NCBI GenBank assembly: GCA_900540335.1
Contig: UQFC01000057.1
Span: forward strand, 1-17,038
Length of the DNA: 17,038 bases
Direction of reading: 5' to 3'
DNA from: an uncultured Clostridium sp.
GTDB taxonomy: Bacteria > Bacillota > Clostridia > Lachnospirales > Lachnospiraceae
Shown here piece after piece: positions 7,455 to 14,402 of this stretch. Made by a program: the position numbers and the translations under genes. Numbering within the stretch: the stretch's first letter is position 1; each line of letters opens with the position of its first letter. Under the pieces are notes generated by a model, which was not told the origin of the DNA, ran no database searches, and saw only the letters and a program-made list of their open reading frames with translations.

Positions 7455-8339
7455 ATGAAAATTGGATTTATTGGATTAGGAATTATGGGAAGACCCATGG
7501 CAAAAAATCTGTTAAAGGCAGGCTATGATCTGGTTGTATATGATTTTAATAAAGAGGCAGTGGCTGATTTGGTTTCCTGCGGCGCATCGGCAGCAGAAAG
7601 CGGAAAGGAACTGGCTTCCCAGGTTGAGGCAGTAATCACTATGGTTCCCAATTCTCCTCATGTAAGAGCAGCAGTTCTGGGAGAAAATGGTGTTGCAGAA
7701 GGTGCAAAGCCGGGCCTGGTTGTTATTGACATGAGCTCAATTGACCCGACGGAGAGCAAGGCAATCGGCGCAGAGCTGGCAAAGATGGGCATTGACATGA
7801 TGGACTGCCCCGTATCCGGCGGAGAGCCGAAGGCAATTGACGGAACCATTTCTGTTATGTGCGGCGGCAAAAAAGAGCTGTTTGACAAATATTACGATAT
7901 GCTGATGTCTATGGCAGGCTCTGTTGTTTATGTTGGCGAGCTGGGTTCCGGAAATGTTGCAAAGCTGGCAAACCAGATGATTGTTGCAATCAATATTTCT
8001 GCAGTTGCAGAGGCTCTGACCTTCGCAAAGAAAGCAGGCACGGATCCGGAGCTGGTATATCAGGCAATCCGCGGAGGACTGGCCGGTTCTACCGTTATGG
8101 ATGCAAAGGCTCCGATGATGCTGGACGGCAATTACAAGCCGGGCTTCCGTATTGAACTGCACATTAAGGACCTGACCAACGCGCTGAACGCAGCTCATGC
8201 CATCAATTCTCCGGCTCCTCTGACTGCTCAGATGATGGAGGTTATGCAGTTCCTGAGATCAGAAGGCTGTGATAAAGAGGATCATGCAAGCATTGTGAAG
8301 TACTACGAGAAAATTTCCGGTACCAGCATTGTAAAATAA
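7455..8339 (+). CDS. garR: 2-hydroxy-3-oxopropionate (tartronate semialdehyde) reductase
   Basis: This 294-residue cytoplasmic beta-hydroxyacid dehydrogenase reduces tartronate semialdehyde to D-glycerate with NAD(P)H. The Rossmann motif GFIGLGIMG is at residues 4-12, the substrate-binding motif with SGGEPKAIDGT around 121-131, and the catalytic Lys170 in GNVAKLANQ, with Asn173 beside it. From memory, long blocks match E. coli GarR closely, including ITMxPNSPHV, PVSGGEPKAIDGT, AIRGGLAGSTVxDAKAP and NxKPGFRIxLHIKDL. That supports the specific assignment over other family members such as 3-hydroxyisobutyrate dehydrogenase. An AGAGAGG ribosome binding site (7441-7447) precedes the ATG by 7 nt. 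It is the first gene of the operon under the 7376-7404 promoter, followed 25 nt later by the aldolase gene. Confidence 0.9.
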   Translation: MKIGFIGLGIMGRPMAKNLLKAGYDLVVYDFNKEAVADLVSCGASAAESGKELASQVEAVITMVPNSPHVRAAVLGENGVAEGAKPGLVVIDMSSIDPTESKAIGAELAKMGIDMMDCPVSGGEPKAIDGTISVMCGGKKELFDKYYDMLMSMAGSVVYVGELGSGNVAKLANQMIVAINISAVAEALTFAKKAGTDPELVYQAIRGGLAGSTVMDAKAPMMLDGNYKPGFRIELHIKDLTNALNAAHAINSPAPLTAQMMEVMQFLRSEGCDKEDHASIVKYYEKISGTSIVK

Positions 8340-8364
8340 TCCCAGAGGGGCAAAGGAGACGGGT

Positions 8365-9264
8365 ATGAATACAGATTTTATCAAGGGAGTCGTTGTCCCG
8401 ATGATTACACCCATTGATCAGGATGAACTGATTGATGAGAAGGCAATCCGCAGCCAGGTGGATTATGTGATTGACGGCGGAGTAAGCGGAATCCTGTTAT
8501 ATGGAAGCAACGGTGAATTTTATGTGATTGAGGAAGACGAGATGGAGCGCGGCCTGAAAATCGTTGTGGATCAGGCTGCAGGACGTGTCCCGGTATATTT
8601 CGGTATCGGAGCGATCAGCACCAAAAAGTGTATTCGTCTTGCTAAAATGGCAGCCGCAGGCGGGGCAGCAGGAATTTCAGTGCTGCAGCCCATGTTTTTA
8701 AAGCCGACAGAGACAGAGCTGTTTACCCATTTTAAGGCGATTGCAGATGCAGTGAAGGATCTTCCTGTGCTTTTATACAATAATCCCGGACGTGTGGGAT
8801 ACACTCTGTCAGCCAATCTGGTAGAGCGTCTGGCCCACGAGGTTTCCAACATTGTAGGAATGAAGGATACCAGCGGAGACATTACCCAGACCTCTGAGTT
8901 TATCCGGAGAAACAGAGATATCGGATTTAAGGTGTTCGGCGGAAAGGATACCCTGCTGTATGCTTCTCTGTGCCACGGAGCGGTAGGCGGCGTCTGCACT
9001 GCTGCAAACTTTATGCCTGAGCTGATTACAGACGTTTACAACAAGTATGCTGCAGGAGATCTGGAAGGATCTCTGGAAGCTCAGTTTAAACTGAATCCGG
9101 TTCGTCTTTCCATGGACGGCGCAAGCTTTCCGGTAGCGGCCAAGGATATGGCCAACCTGCGGGGACGCAATATCGGTCTTCCCTACACTCCGAACCTTGC
9201 AACACCGGAAGGACCGGTTCTGGACAAGATCAAAGCAGAGATGACAAAAGCAGGACTGCTGTAA
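8365..9264 (+). CDS. DapA/HOGA-like class I aldolase, probable tartronate semialdehyde-forming aldolase
   Basis: This 299-residue (beta/alpha)8 enzyme belongs to the dihydrodipicolinate synthase/N-acetylneuraminate lyase superfamily. The Schiff-base lysine is Lys167 (GMKDTSGD), the catalytic tyrosine Tyr138 (LLYNNPGRVG), and the 2-oxo acid carboxylate loop reads GSNGE (47-51). GSNGE differs from the GTTGE typical of true DapA and resembles 4-hydroxy-2-oxoglutarate aldolase-type members. The superfamily cleaves or joins pyruvate to an aldehyde. Because it lies between garR and glycerate kinase, I infer that it splits a 2-oxo-3-deoxy sugar acid (for example 5-keto-4-deoxy-glucarate) into pyruvate and tartronate semialdehyde, the job done by the unrelated GarL in E. 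coli. A dehydratase-type reaction (KdgD-like) is the main alternative. AAAGGAG at 8352-8358 is an ideal binding site. Superfamily is certain; substrate is inferred. Confidence 0.82.
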   Translation: MNTDFIKGVVVPMITPIDQDELIDEKAIRSQVDYVIDGGVSGILLYGSNGEFYVIEEDEMERGLKIVVDQAAGRVPVYFGIGAISTKKCIRLAKMAAAGGAAGISVLQPMFLKPTETELFTHFKAIADAVKDLPVLLYNNPGRVGYTLSANLVERLAHEVSNIVGMKDTSGDITQTSEFIRRNRDIGFKVFGGKDTLLYASLCHGAVGGVCTAANFMPELITDVYNKYAAGDLEGSLEAQFKLNPVRLSMDGASFPVAAKDMANLRGRNIGLPYTPNLATPEGPVLDKIKAEMTKAGLL

Positions 9265-9310
9265 TCGGAACGGACAAAAACAAGAAAAATTTACTGCCAT
9301 ATATTGATAC

Positions 9311-9356
9311 CATAAACCGGCCATCCCCCCACAATCTGGCCGGTTTATGCATTTTT
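9311..9356 (+). terminator. Intrinsic terminator or attenuator inside the garR operon
   Basis: A perfect 12-bp stem, CATAAACCGGCC (9311-9322) with GGCCGGTTTATG (9338-9349), has a 15-nt C-rich loop and is followed by CA and five T residues. It lies between the aldolase stop and garK. No clear promoter follows it, so it probably lets only part of transcription through to garK and the aldo/keto reductase gene, setting a step in expression within the operon. Confidence 0.8.
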
Positions 9357-9386
9357 ACAGAATAAATTAACGGTTCAGGAGGGGCT

Positions 9387-10535
9387 ATGAAATTATTATT
9401 TGCATCAGATTCATTTAAAGGAACCCTGTCATCCCAGCAGATTATCCGTCTCTTGAAAGCATCGGCAGAGAAAATATTTCCGGGCTGTGAGACGGTGGGA
9501 GTGCCTATTGCAGACGGAGGAGAGGGAACGGTTGAGGCGGTGATTACGGTAACCGGAGGCGAGTACCGCCAGGTAAAGGTTCACGGTCCTCTGATGGAGG
9601 AAACAACCGCTTCTTACGGTGTGTTCCACGGTGACAGAGCGGTGATTGAAATGGCTGCCGCGTCCGGTCTTCCCATGGTTCCGGCAGAAAAAAGGAATCC
9701 TCTGGAGACAACGACTTATGGAACAGGAGAGCTGATTCGTGATGCGTTAGAGCAGGGATACAGAAAGATTGCCGTAGCGATTGGCGGAAGTGCCACCAAT
9801 GACGGCGGTATGGGCGCCATGAGGGCGCTGGGAGTCCGTTTTCTGGATTCGGAAGGCCGGGAACTGGAAGGCCGCGGACAGGATCTGGAAAAGGTGGACA
9901 GGATTGATATGAGCGGTCTTCATCCGGCGGCCGCGGAAGCGGAAATTACGGTTATGTGTGATGTAAACAATCCGCTTACAGGGCCGGACGGAGCAACCTA
10001 TACCTTTGGAAAGCAAAAGGGAGGAACTCCGGATATTCTTGAACGGCTGGAGGCGGGCATGAAGCAGTATGCCGGTGTTATGAGAAGAAACGGGATGGAT
10101 GTGGAGCAGATGGCCGGAGCCGGAGCAGCAGGAGGTCTGGGGGCAGCCCTCTGCGGATATCTTCATGCAAATCTGAAATCAGGAATTGAAACAGTGCTGG
10201 ATTTGATGGACTTTGACAGCCTTCTGGAAGGAACGGATCTGGTAGTGACGGGAGAAGGCCGTATGGACTGGCAGTCAGCTTTCGGAAAGGTTCCCAGCGG
10301 AGTCGGATTAAGATGCAGGGCAAAGGGAATTCCGGCCGTAGCGATTGTTGGCGGAATCGGAGACGGCGCTGAAAAAATGTATGACTTTGGTGTGGAAAGC
10401 ATAATGTCAACCATAAACGGAGCGATGGATCTGGAGGAGGCTCTCGCCCGGGCGGAGGAGCTGTATGCAGAGGCCGCGGACAGAACCTTCCGTATGGTGC
10501 GCACCGGAATGAAGATATCAGGAGTTTTAAAGTAA
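9387..10535 (+). CDS. garK: Glycerate 2-kinase (GlxK/GarK family)
   Basis: This 382-residue kinase phosphorylates D-glycerate at the expense of ATP. Family members of this GlxK/GarK type make 2-phosphoglycerate, which enters glycolysis through enolase. Recognisable motifs are SDSFKGTLSS (7-16), ADGGEGT (42-48), IGGSATNDGGMGA (from about 132) and TGEGRMD (288-294), followed by GKVPSGV. Length fits the usual 375-385. The start is supported by AGGAGG (9377-9382), 4 nt before the ATG. It lies directly downstream of garR and the aldolase, supplying the next step of the same route, but beyond a strong terminator hairpin, so its level may be lower than theirs. The sequence alone does not settle glxK against garK naming; the activity is the same. 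Confidence 0.92.
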   Translation: MKLLFASDSFKGTLSSQQIIRLLKASAEKIFPGCETVGVPIADGGEGTVEAVITVTGGEYRQVKVHGPLMEETTASYGVFHGDRAVIEMAAASGLPMVPAEKRNPLETTTYGTGELIRDALEQGYRKIAVAIGGSATNDGGMGAMRALGVRFLDSEGRELEGRGQDLEKVDRIDMSGLHPAAAEAEITVMCDVNNPLTGPDGATYTFGKQKGGTPDILERLEAGMKQYAGVMRRNGMDVEQMAGAGAAGGLGAALCGYLHANLKSGIETVLDLMDFDSLLEGTDLVVTGEGRMDWQSAFGKVPSGVGLRCRAKGIPAVAIVGGIGDGAEKMYDFGVESIMSTINGAMDLEEALARAEELYAEAADRTFRMVRTGMKISGVLK

Positions 10536-10563
10536 AATCATAGAGAAAGAAGTGGAGAATGCG

Positions 10564-11418
10564 ATGGAACATTATGCAGTTCTGCCTGACGGGACGCAGG
10601 TTCCGGCTCTGGGCCAGGGAACCTGGTTTCTGGGGGAACACAAGGCAGCAGGGCTACGGGAGCAGGAAGCGCTGACAGCAGGCGTCAGCGCAGGCATGAC
10701 ACTGATTGACACAGCAGAAATGTATGGAAGCGGAAAGGCGGAGCTTTTGATTGGAAAGACCATAAAGGAAATGGACAGAAGCAGTCTGTTTCTGGTTTCC
10801 AAGGTCTATCCTCACAATGCAGGACGGAAAAATATATTTAAAAGCTGTATGGCAAGCCTGGAGCGCATGGGAACGGATTATCTTGATTTGTACCTGCTTC
10901 ACTGGAGAGGAGGAATTCCTCTGGAGGAGACAGTGGCATGTATGGAGCAGCTGAAAAAAGAGGGAAAGATCCGGCGCTGGGGCGTTTCCAATTTTGACAC
11001 AGAAGATATGGAGGAGCTGTGGTCTGTACCCGGAGGAAAAAACTGCGCAGTAAATCAGGTCCTTTATCATGTGGCCTCCAGAGGCATTGAATATGATCTT
11101 CTTCCCTGGATGCGGCAGCATCAGATTCCTTTGATGGCTTACTGCCCCCTGGCTCAGGGCGGGGATCTGCGCAGAGGGCTTTATGAATCTCCGGTTTTGA
11201 AGAAGGTGGCAAAAGCTCATGGAGCAAGCATTTCTCAGATTCTTCTGGCCTTTGCGATTCGTGACGGAAGCACGATTGCAATTCCCAGAAGCGGAAAAAA
11301 AGAGCATACCCTGGATAATGCAGGGGCAGACAGGATTTTGCTGTCACAGGAGGAGCTGGAGTGGATTGATCGGGAATTCCCGGCACCGTCACACAAGGTT
11401 TATCTGGATATTGTATAA
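10564..11418 (+). CDS. Aldo/keto reductase
   Basis: This 284-residue NADPH-type oxidoreductase of the AKR superfamily has the full catalytic tetrad: Asp49 and Tyr54 (IDTAEMYG), Lys80 (LVSKVYP) and His113 (YLLHWRGG). Further family marks are WGVSNFD, NQVLYH, AYCPLAQGG and the cofactor-binding IPRSGKKEH near the C-terminus. It resembles the YeaE-like branch that reduces aldehydes and 2-oxoaldehydes such as methylglyoxal, but the substrate cannot be read from sequence. I chose ATG 10564, with GGAG at 10554-10557 and a 6-nt spacer; an in-frame GTG at 10552 would add four residues. The gene follows garK by 28 nt, so it is probably the last gene of the sugar-acid operon. It may reduce a sugar-derived or by-product aldehyde. 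Confidence 0.88.
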   Translation: MEHYAVLPDGTQVPALGQGTWFLGEHKAAGLREQEALTAGVSAGMTLIDTAEMYGSGKAELLIGKTIKEMDRSSLFLVSKVYPHNAGRKNIFKSCMASLERMGTDYLDLYLLHWRGGIPLEETVACMEQLKKEGKIRRWGVSNFDTEDMEELWSVPGGKNCAVNQVLYHVASRGIEYDLLPWMRQHQIPLMAYCPLAQGGDLRRGLYESPVLKKVAKAHGASISQILLAFAIRDGSTIAIPRSGKKEHTLDNAGADRILLSQEELEWIDREFPAPSHKVYLDIV

Positions 11419-11461
11419 ATTCCTCTTGTGATTTTCTCAGATACATATTAAAATCTAAAGG

Positions 11462-11507
11462 GCAACAGTTCAGGACGGCCGTTTTCTTGACCGTCCTAAA
11501 CTATTGC
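11462..11507 (+). terminator. Long imperfect hairpin after the aldo/keto reductase gene
   Basis: Positions 11462-11478 pair with 11491-11507 over 17 positions with two C/A mismatches, around a 12-nt loop; the core is AGGACGG paired with CCGTCCT. Only a short TTT (11508-11510) follows, so it is a weak intrinsic terminator by itself, possibly relying on another factor, or active in both directions. It is the only plausible end signal for the garR operon. Confidence 0.5.
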
Positions 11508-11533
11508 TTTCGTGGAATCATTTTATGTATAGA
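11504..11533 (+). promoter_or_regulatory. Possible promoter of the SEC-C protein gene
   Basis: TTGCTT (11504-11509) and TATAGA (11528-11533) are separated by 18 nt, with an A-rich start region and an initiating ATG about 20 nt downstream. The -35 box overlaps the right arm of the preceding hairpin. The match is only moderate, but some promoter is expected here after the apparent terminator. Confidence 0.35.
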
Positions 11534-11553
11534 AAAAAGACGGAGGCCTGTTA

Positions 11554-13212
11554 ATGAAAGCTTATCAGTTAAAAATTGCCATAAAAAATTCGAAGCCCCT
11601 GGTGTGGAAGCGGTGCCGGGTGCCGGCGGGGATTACCTTTTCTCAGCTGGCTCCGATTCTGGAGGTTGTGACAGAGACGGAGGAAAATGCCAGGTACGAG
11701 TTTGAGTTTTTCCAGAAAAAGGTCCAGATCAGAGAATGGCAGGGAGACGCTTCGTCGGATGCCAGGTCCCCGTTTGAATACAGGGATGCTTTGAAGACCG
11801 GCATTGATCCTATGATGGAAACAGAAGCCTGGTTTACTTTCCGCCGGGAGACAAAGCCGGAATTTCGATGTGAGATTGAAAAGCTTCTGGAAGAGGAGCC
11901 CTGTTTTCCTGCTGTTTTGAAGCAGAAAGAGGATCCGGAAACATGGACGTGGATGGATCCGGAAGAAATGAACCGGAAACTGCAACAGAGATTTTTCATG
12001 GCAGACGGGGAGAAGAGACAGGAAGAGGAAACGGAGCAGAAAGAAGACGTTATCCGGGAGGAAAGTCCTGTTCAGGAGGAAGTGTACAGAGGTCCGCTGC
12101 TTCGGGATTATCTGAATGCCTATGACAGAGAGGATATGGAACATATTGCAGAAGAAATTTTCCTGCCGGGATACCGGATGATGGCAGAGGCTGAGCTGGC
12201 CCAGAAGCTGTCAGAAGAGCTGCTGCGTCCTGAGGTGATGAAGGAGCGTCTGATGACTGTTCCGGAGGAATCCATTGAGGCGATGGAGCGGGCGCTGAAC
12301 AGAGGATGCTTCCGGCCGGATAAGAAAGAACTGGAACTGTTGCTTCCAATCTATGAGCTGGATTATCTGATTGCCTACGAGGATGAACAGGCAGAGATAG
12401 CCGCTGATGTCAGCGCGGTATTTTCCGCAATGAATACACCGGAATACCGGCTCCAGAGAAGAGAACAGTACTGGATGTGGGTGTGTGTGCGGATTACAGA
12501 ACTGTTTTATGCATCTGCGCCGGAAGAGATTGTTCACCGGATGTATAAAAAATACAGCGGGCTGGAGGCGGATTCTGCAGAATTCCGGAGAATTTTTGAA
12601 AGCCTTCCGAAGAGATACAAAAGCTGCCAGCTTCATGAGGGTAAGGTAATTGCCAGAGAAGCGCTGCTGAATAATGTGTATCAGGAAATTGAAAACAGCC
12701 AGAGCGGAAAGAGCTTTTATATTCCGGAGGCAAAAGAGGCGGAGGATTATGCCCGCCATGGATATCCGTCCAGAGATATCTGGTACAGAAAGCTGGGGGA
12801 ATATCTGGTGGAGACCTTCGGCGCCGGAGAAGAAATCCGGGAAACCGTATTGTCTGTTTTGTGGGATCATGCCTGCATGGGAGAGCCTTTGGCTGCAACT
12901 CTGGACTGGATGAAGAATTCCGGATTTGAATTTCCGTCAGAAGAGTCATATCACAGATTTGTTTCTCTGGAAGCCAATGCTGCCAACAATACCCGCAAGC
13001 TGATTCTCAGAGGCCATACGCCGGTTGAGGTTCAGGGAGATCAGTCTGCTTTGGGAAATGGCGGAAGAATGCCTGTAGGGCCAATCGGCTCCGCTCTGGC
13101 GGGAAGCGCCAAAGCGGAAAAGGAAACGGCGGGAAGAAAGATTTATCCCAACGATCCCTGCCCCTGCGGAAGCGGAAAGAAATATAAGAAATGCTGCGGA
13201 AAAAACAGATAA
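11554..13212 (+). CDS. pRiA4b ORF-3-like / SEC-C domain protein of unknown function
   Basis: This 552-residue protein has two recognisable ends. The N-terminus (about 1-60, YQLKIAIKNSKPLVWKRCRV followed by ITFSQLAPIL) resembles the plasmid pRiA4b ORF-3-like domain, a small family of unknown role. The C-terminal 20 residues contain the SEC-C zinc motif CPCGSGKKYKKCCG (Cys536, Cys538, Cys547, Cys548), as at the end of SecA and in YecA-type proteins, where it binds zinc and can contact ribosomes or SecB. The middle 400 or so residues are acidic, largely helical in composition, and not recognised. An acidic linker of Glu and Gln runs around 150-170. No signal peptide or membrane segment is seen, so it is probably cytoplasmic. 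GGAGG (11542-11546) sits 7 nt before the ATG. It appears to be a single-gene transcript. Function is not assigned. Confidence 0.8.
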   Translation: MKAYQLKIAIKNSKPLVWKRCRVPAGITFSQLAPILEVVTETEENARYEFEFFQKKVQIREWQGDASSDARSPFEYRDALKTGIDPMMETEAWFTFRRETKPEFRCEIEKLLEEEPCFPAVLKQKEDPETWTWMDPEEMNRKLQQRFFMADGEKRQEEETEQKEDVIREESPVQEEVYRGPLLRDYLNAYDREDMEHIAEEIFLPGYRMMAEAELAQKLSEELLRPEVMKERLMTVPEESIEAMERALNRGCFRPDKKELELLLPIYELDYLIAYEDEQAEIAADVSAVFSAMNTPEYRLQRREQYWMWVCVRITELFYASAPEEIVHRMYKKYSGLEADSAEFRRIFESLPKRYKSCQLHEGKVIAREALLNNVYQEIENSQSGKSFYIPEAKEAEDYARHGYPSRDIWYRKLGEYLVETFGAGEEIRETVLSVLWDHACMGEPLAATLDWMKNSGFEFPSEESYHRFVSLEANAANNTRKLILRGHTPVEVQGDQSALGNGGRMPVGPIGSALAGSAKAEKETAGRKIYPNDPCPCGSGKKYKKCCGKNR

Positions 13213-13224
13213 AGCCGTCAGGGC

Positions 13225-14379
13225 TTACCAGGTCAGCTTGCTGACATTGCGGTCTTTCAGAAAACCTGGAATCTGGTAAAGAACAAGAATATCGGTAATG
13301 CCCTGTTCTTCTATGAAATTGCTGATTTTTCCATTGTAGTAGCGCAGATCAATCATGTGTGTCTCTTCAAAATGAAGAGCTGCAAAGGGGGCAAAGCAGT
13401 GGGCGTAGGAATCCTTGATAATCAGGAGCCTGCTTCCATCTGTCCGGCTGTGATTTTTGATTTTTGTCCAGCCGTGATTGCCGTCTAAGAATACCCGGTA
13501 CTGATCGCGGGTATTTAATGCATCCATAGAGTAAAGTGTGGAAACCGGACTGTCAGAGCCGTCATAACAGACGCTCCAGTCCGGTTCTTTTTTTGGCCGG
13601 TAAAGAACAATGGAATCCGGCTGAACCGGAATATTCAGCTTGGAATGAATGGTTCCGAAAAAATTGTCAGAAACAGTTTCCGGCTGAAAATCAGACAGTT
13701 CAAAGGAATCAAGTCCCAGGGATTTGGCCCAGGCCTGATAGCCGGCAAAGGCGCCGAAGGAGGTCCAGTGGTGATCCGTGCGGTAATAGGGAGCCTGATG
13801 TTCTCTGGCGTCAGACAGTGCCTGACGGACAGGAACCAGCATCTCTCCAATTCCTCCTTGGGTCAGCCGTTCAGTGACAGCGGCCTGTGAGAAGGGGGAG
13901 GCAAAGGGCGGCAGCTTGTCCGTCATGATCTCGGCAGAAGAAGGAACCAGCATGACCCGCACATGGTCTTTGCCTGCCAGAGCCTCCTGAGCGCTGACAA
14001 ACTGACAAAGGCGATCCAGGTTTTTTCCGGAAAGCTCCGGATCCAGATCCTCCTGATAAAAGGTTTCTATGAGATAATGATCCTTTCCAAGCCAGACTCC
14101 GTTAATTTCTTTTTTCTGCTGCAGCTGTTCTGCTGTGGTTTTTACGCCAATCCACTGATCGCGGAAGGGAAACTGATCACTGAGATAGGTTTCATATTCC
14201 CTGCCAAAGGCTCCGCTCTTCAGGCCCTGCCAGGTAAGAGAGGGCTTCTGGGCCAGATAACGGTTTTCTGTTTCTGAAAAGCTTTTTTTCGGCATGAAAA
14301 CCGAGGCAAAAGCTCCGCAGCCCAGAAAGGCGCAGAAAAGTCCCGTCAAAACGGCCGGGTATTTTATTTTCTTTTTCAT
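13225..14379 (-). CDS. DHHW-family AlgX/AlgJ-like acetyl-transfer protein
   Basis: This is a 384-residue exported protein with an N-terminal signal or anchor segment (about 7-28) and the DHHW motif YRTDHHWTS (Asp202, His203, His204, Trp205). A candidate SGNH nucleophile is Ser324 in KDSYAHCF (322-329), and LVPSSAE lies at about 144-150. The arrangement matches the SGNH-type domain of AlgX/AlgJ, which hands acetyl groups received from an MBOAT protein to a polysaccharide outside the membrane. It is the last gene of the minus-strand operon, starting 23 nt after the MBOAT stop with AGGAG (plus-strand positions 14385-14389) 5 nt before its ATG. I infer that the pair O-acylates a surface glycan or teichoic acid; the acceptor is unknown. 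No alginate genes are nearby, so alginate itself is unlikely. Confidence 0.82.
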   Translation of the reverse strand: MKKKIKYPAVLTGLFCAFLGCGAFASVFMPKKSFSETENRYLAQKPSLTWQGLKSGAFGREYETYLSDQFPFRDQWIGVKTTAEQLQQKKEINGVWLGKDHYLIETFYQEDLDPELSGKNLDRLCQFVSAQEALAGKDHVRVMLVPSSAEIMTDKLPPFASPFSQAAVTERLTQGGIGEMLVPVRQALSDAREHQAPYYRTDHHWTSFGAFAGYQAWAKSLGLDSFELSDFQPETVSDNFFGTIHSKLNIPVQPDSIVLYRPKKEPDWSVCYDGSDSPVSTLYSMDALNTRDQYRVFLDGNHGWTKIKNHSRTDGSRLLIIKDSYAHCFAPFAALHFEETHMIDLRYYNGKISNFIEEQGITDILVLYQIPGFLKDRNVSKLTW

Positions 14380-14402
14380 ATAAGCTCCTTTCCAGGTTCC
14401 GG

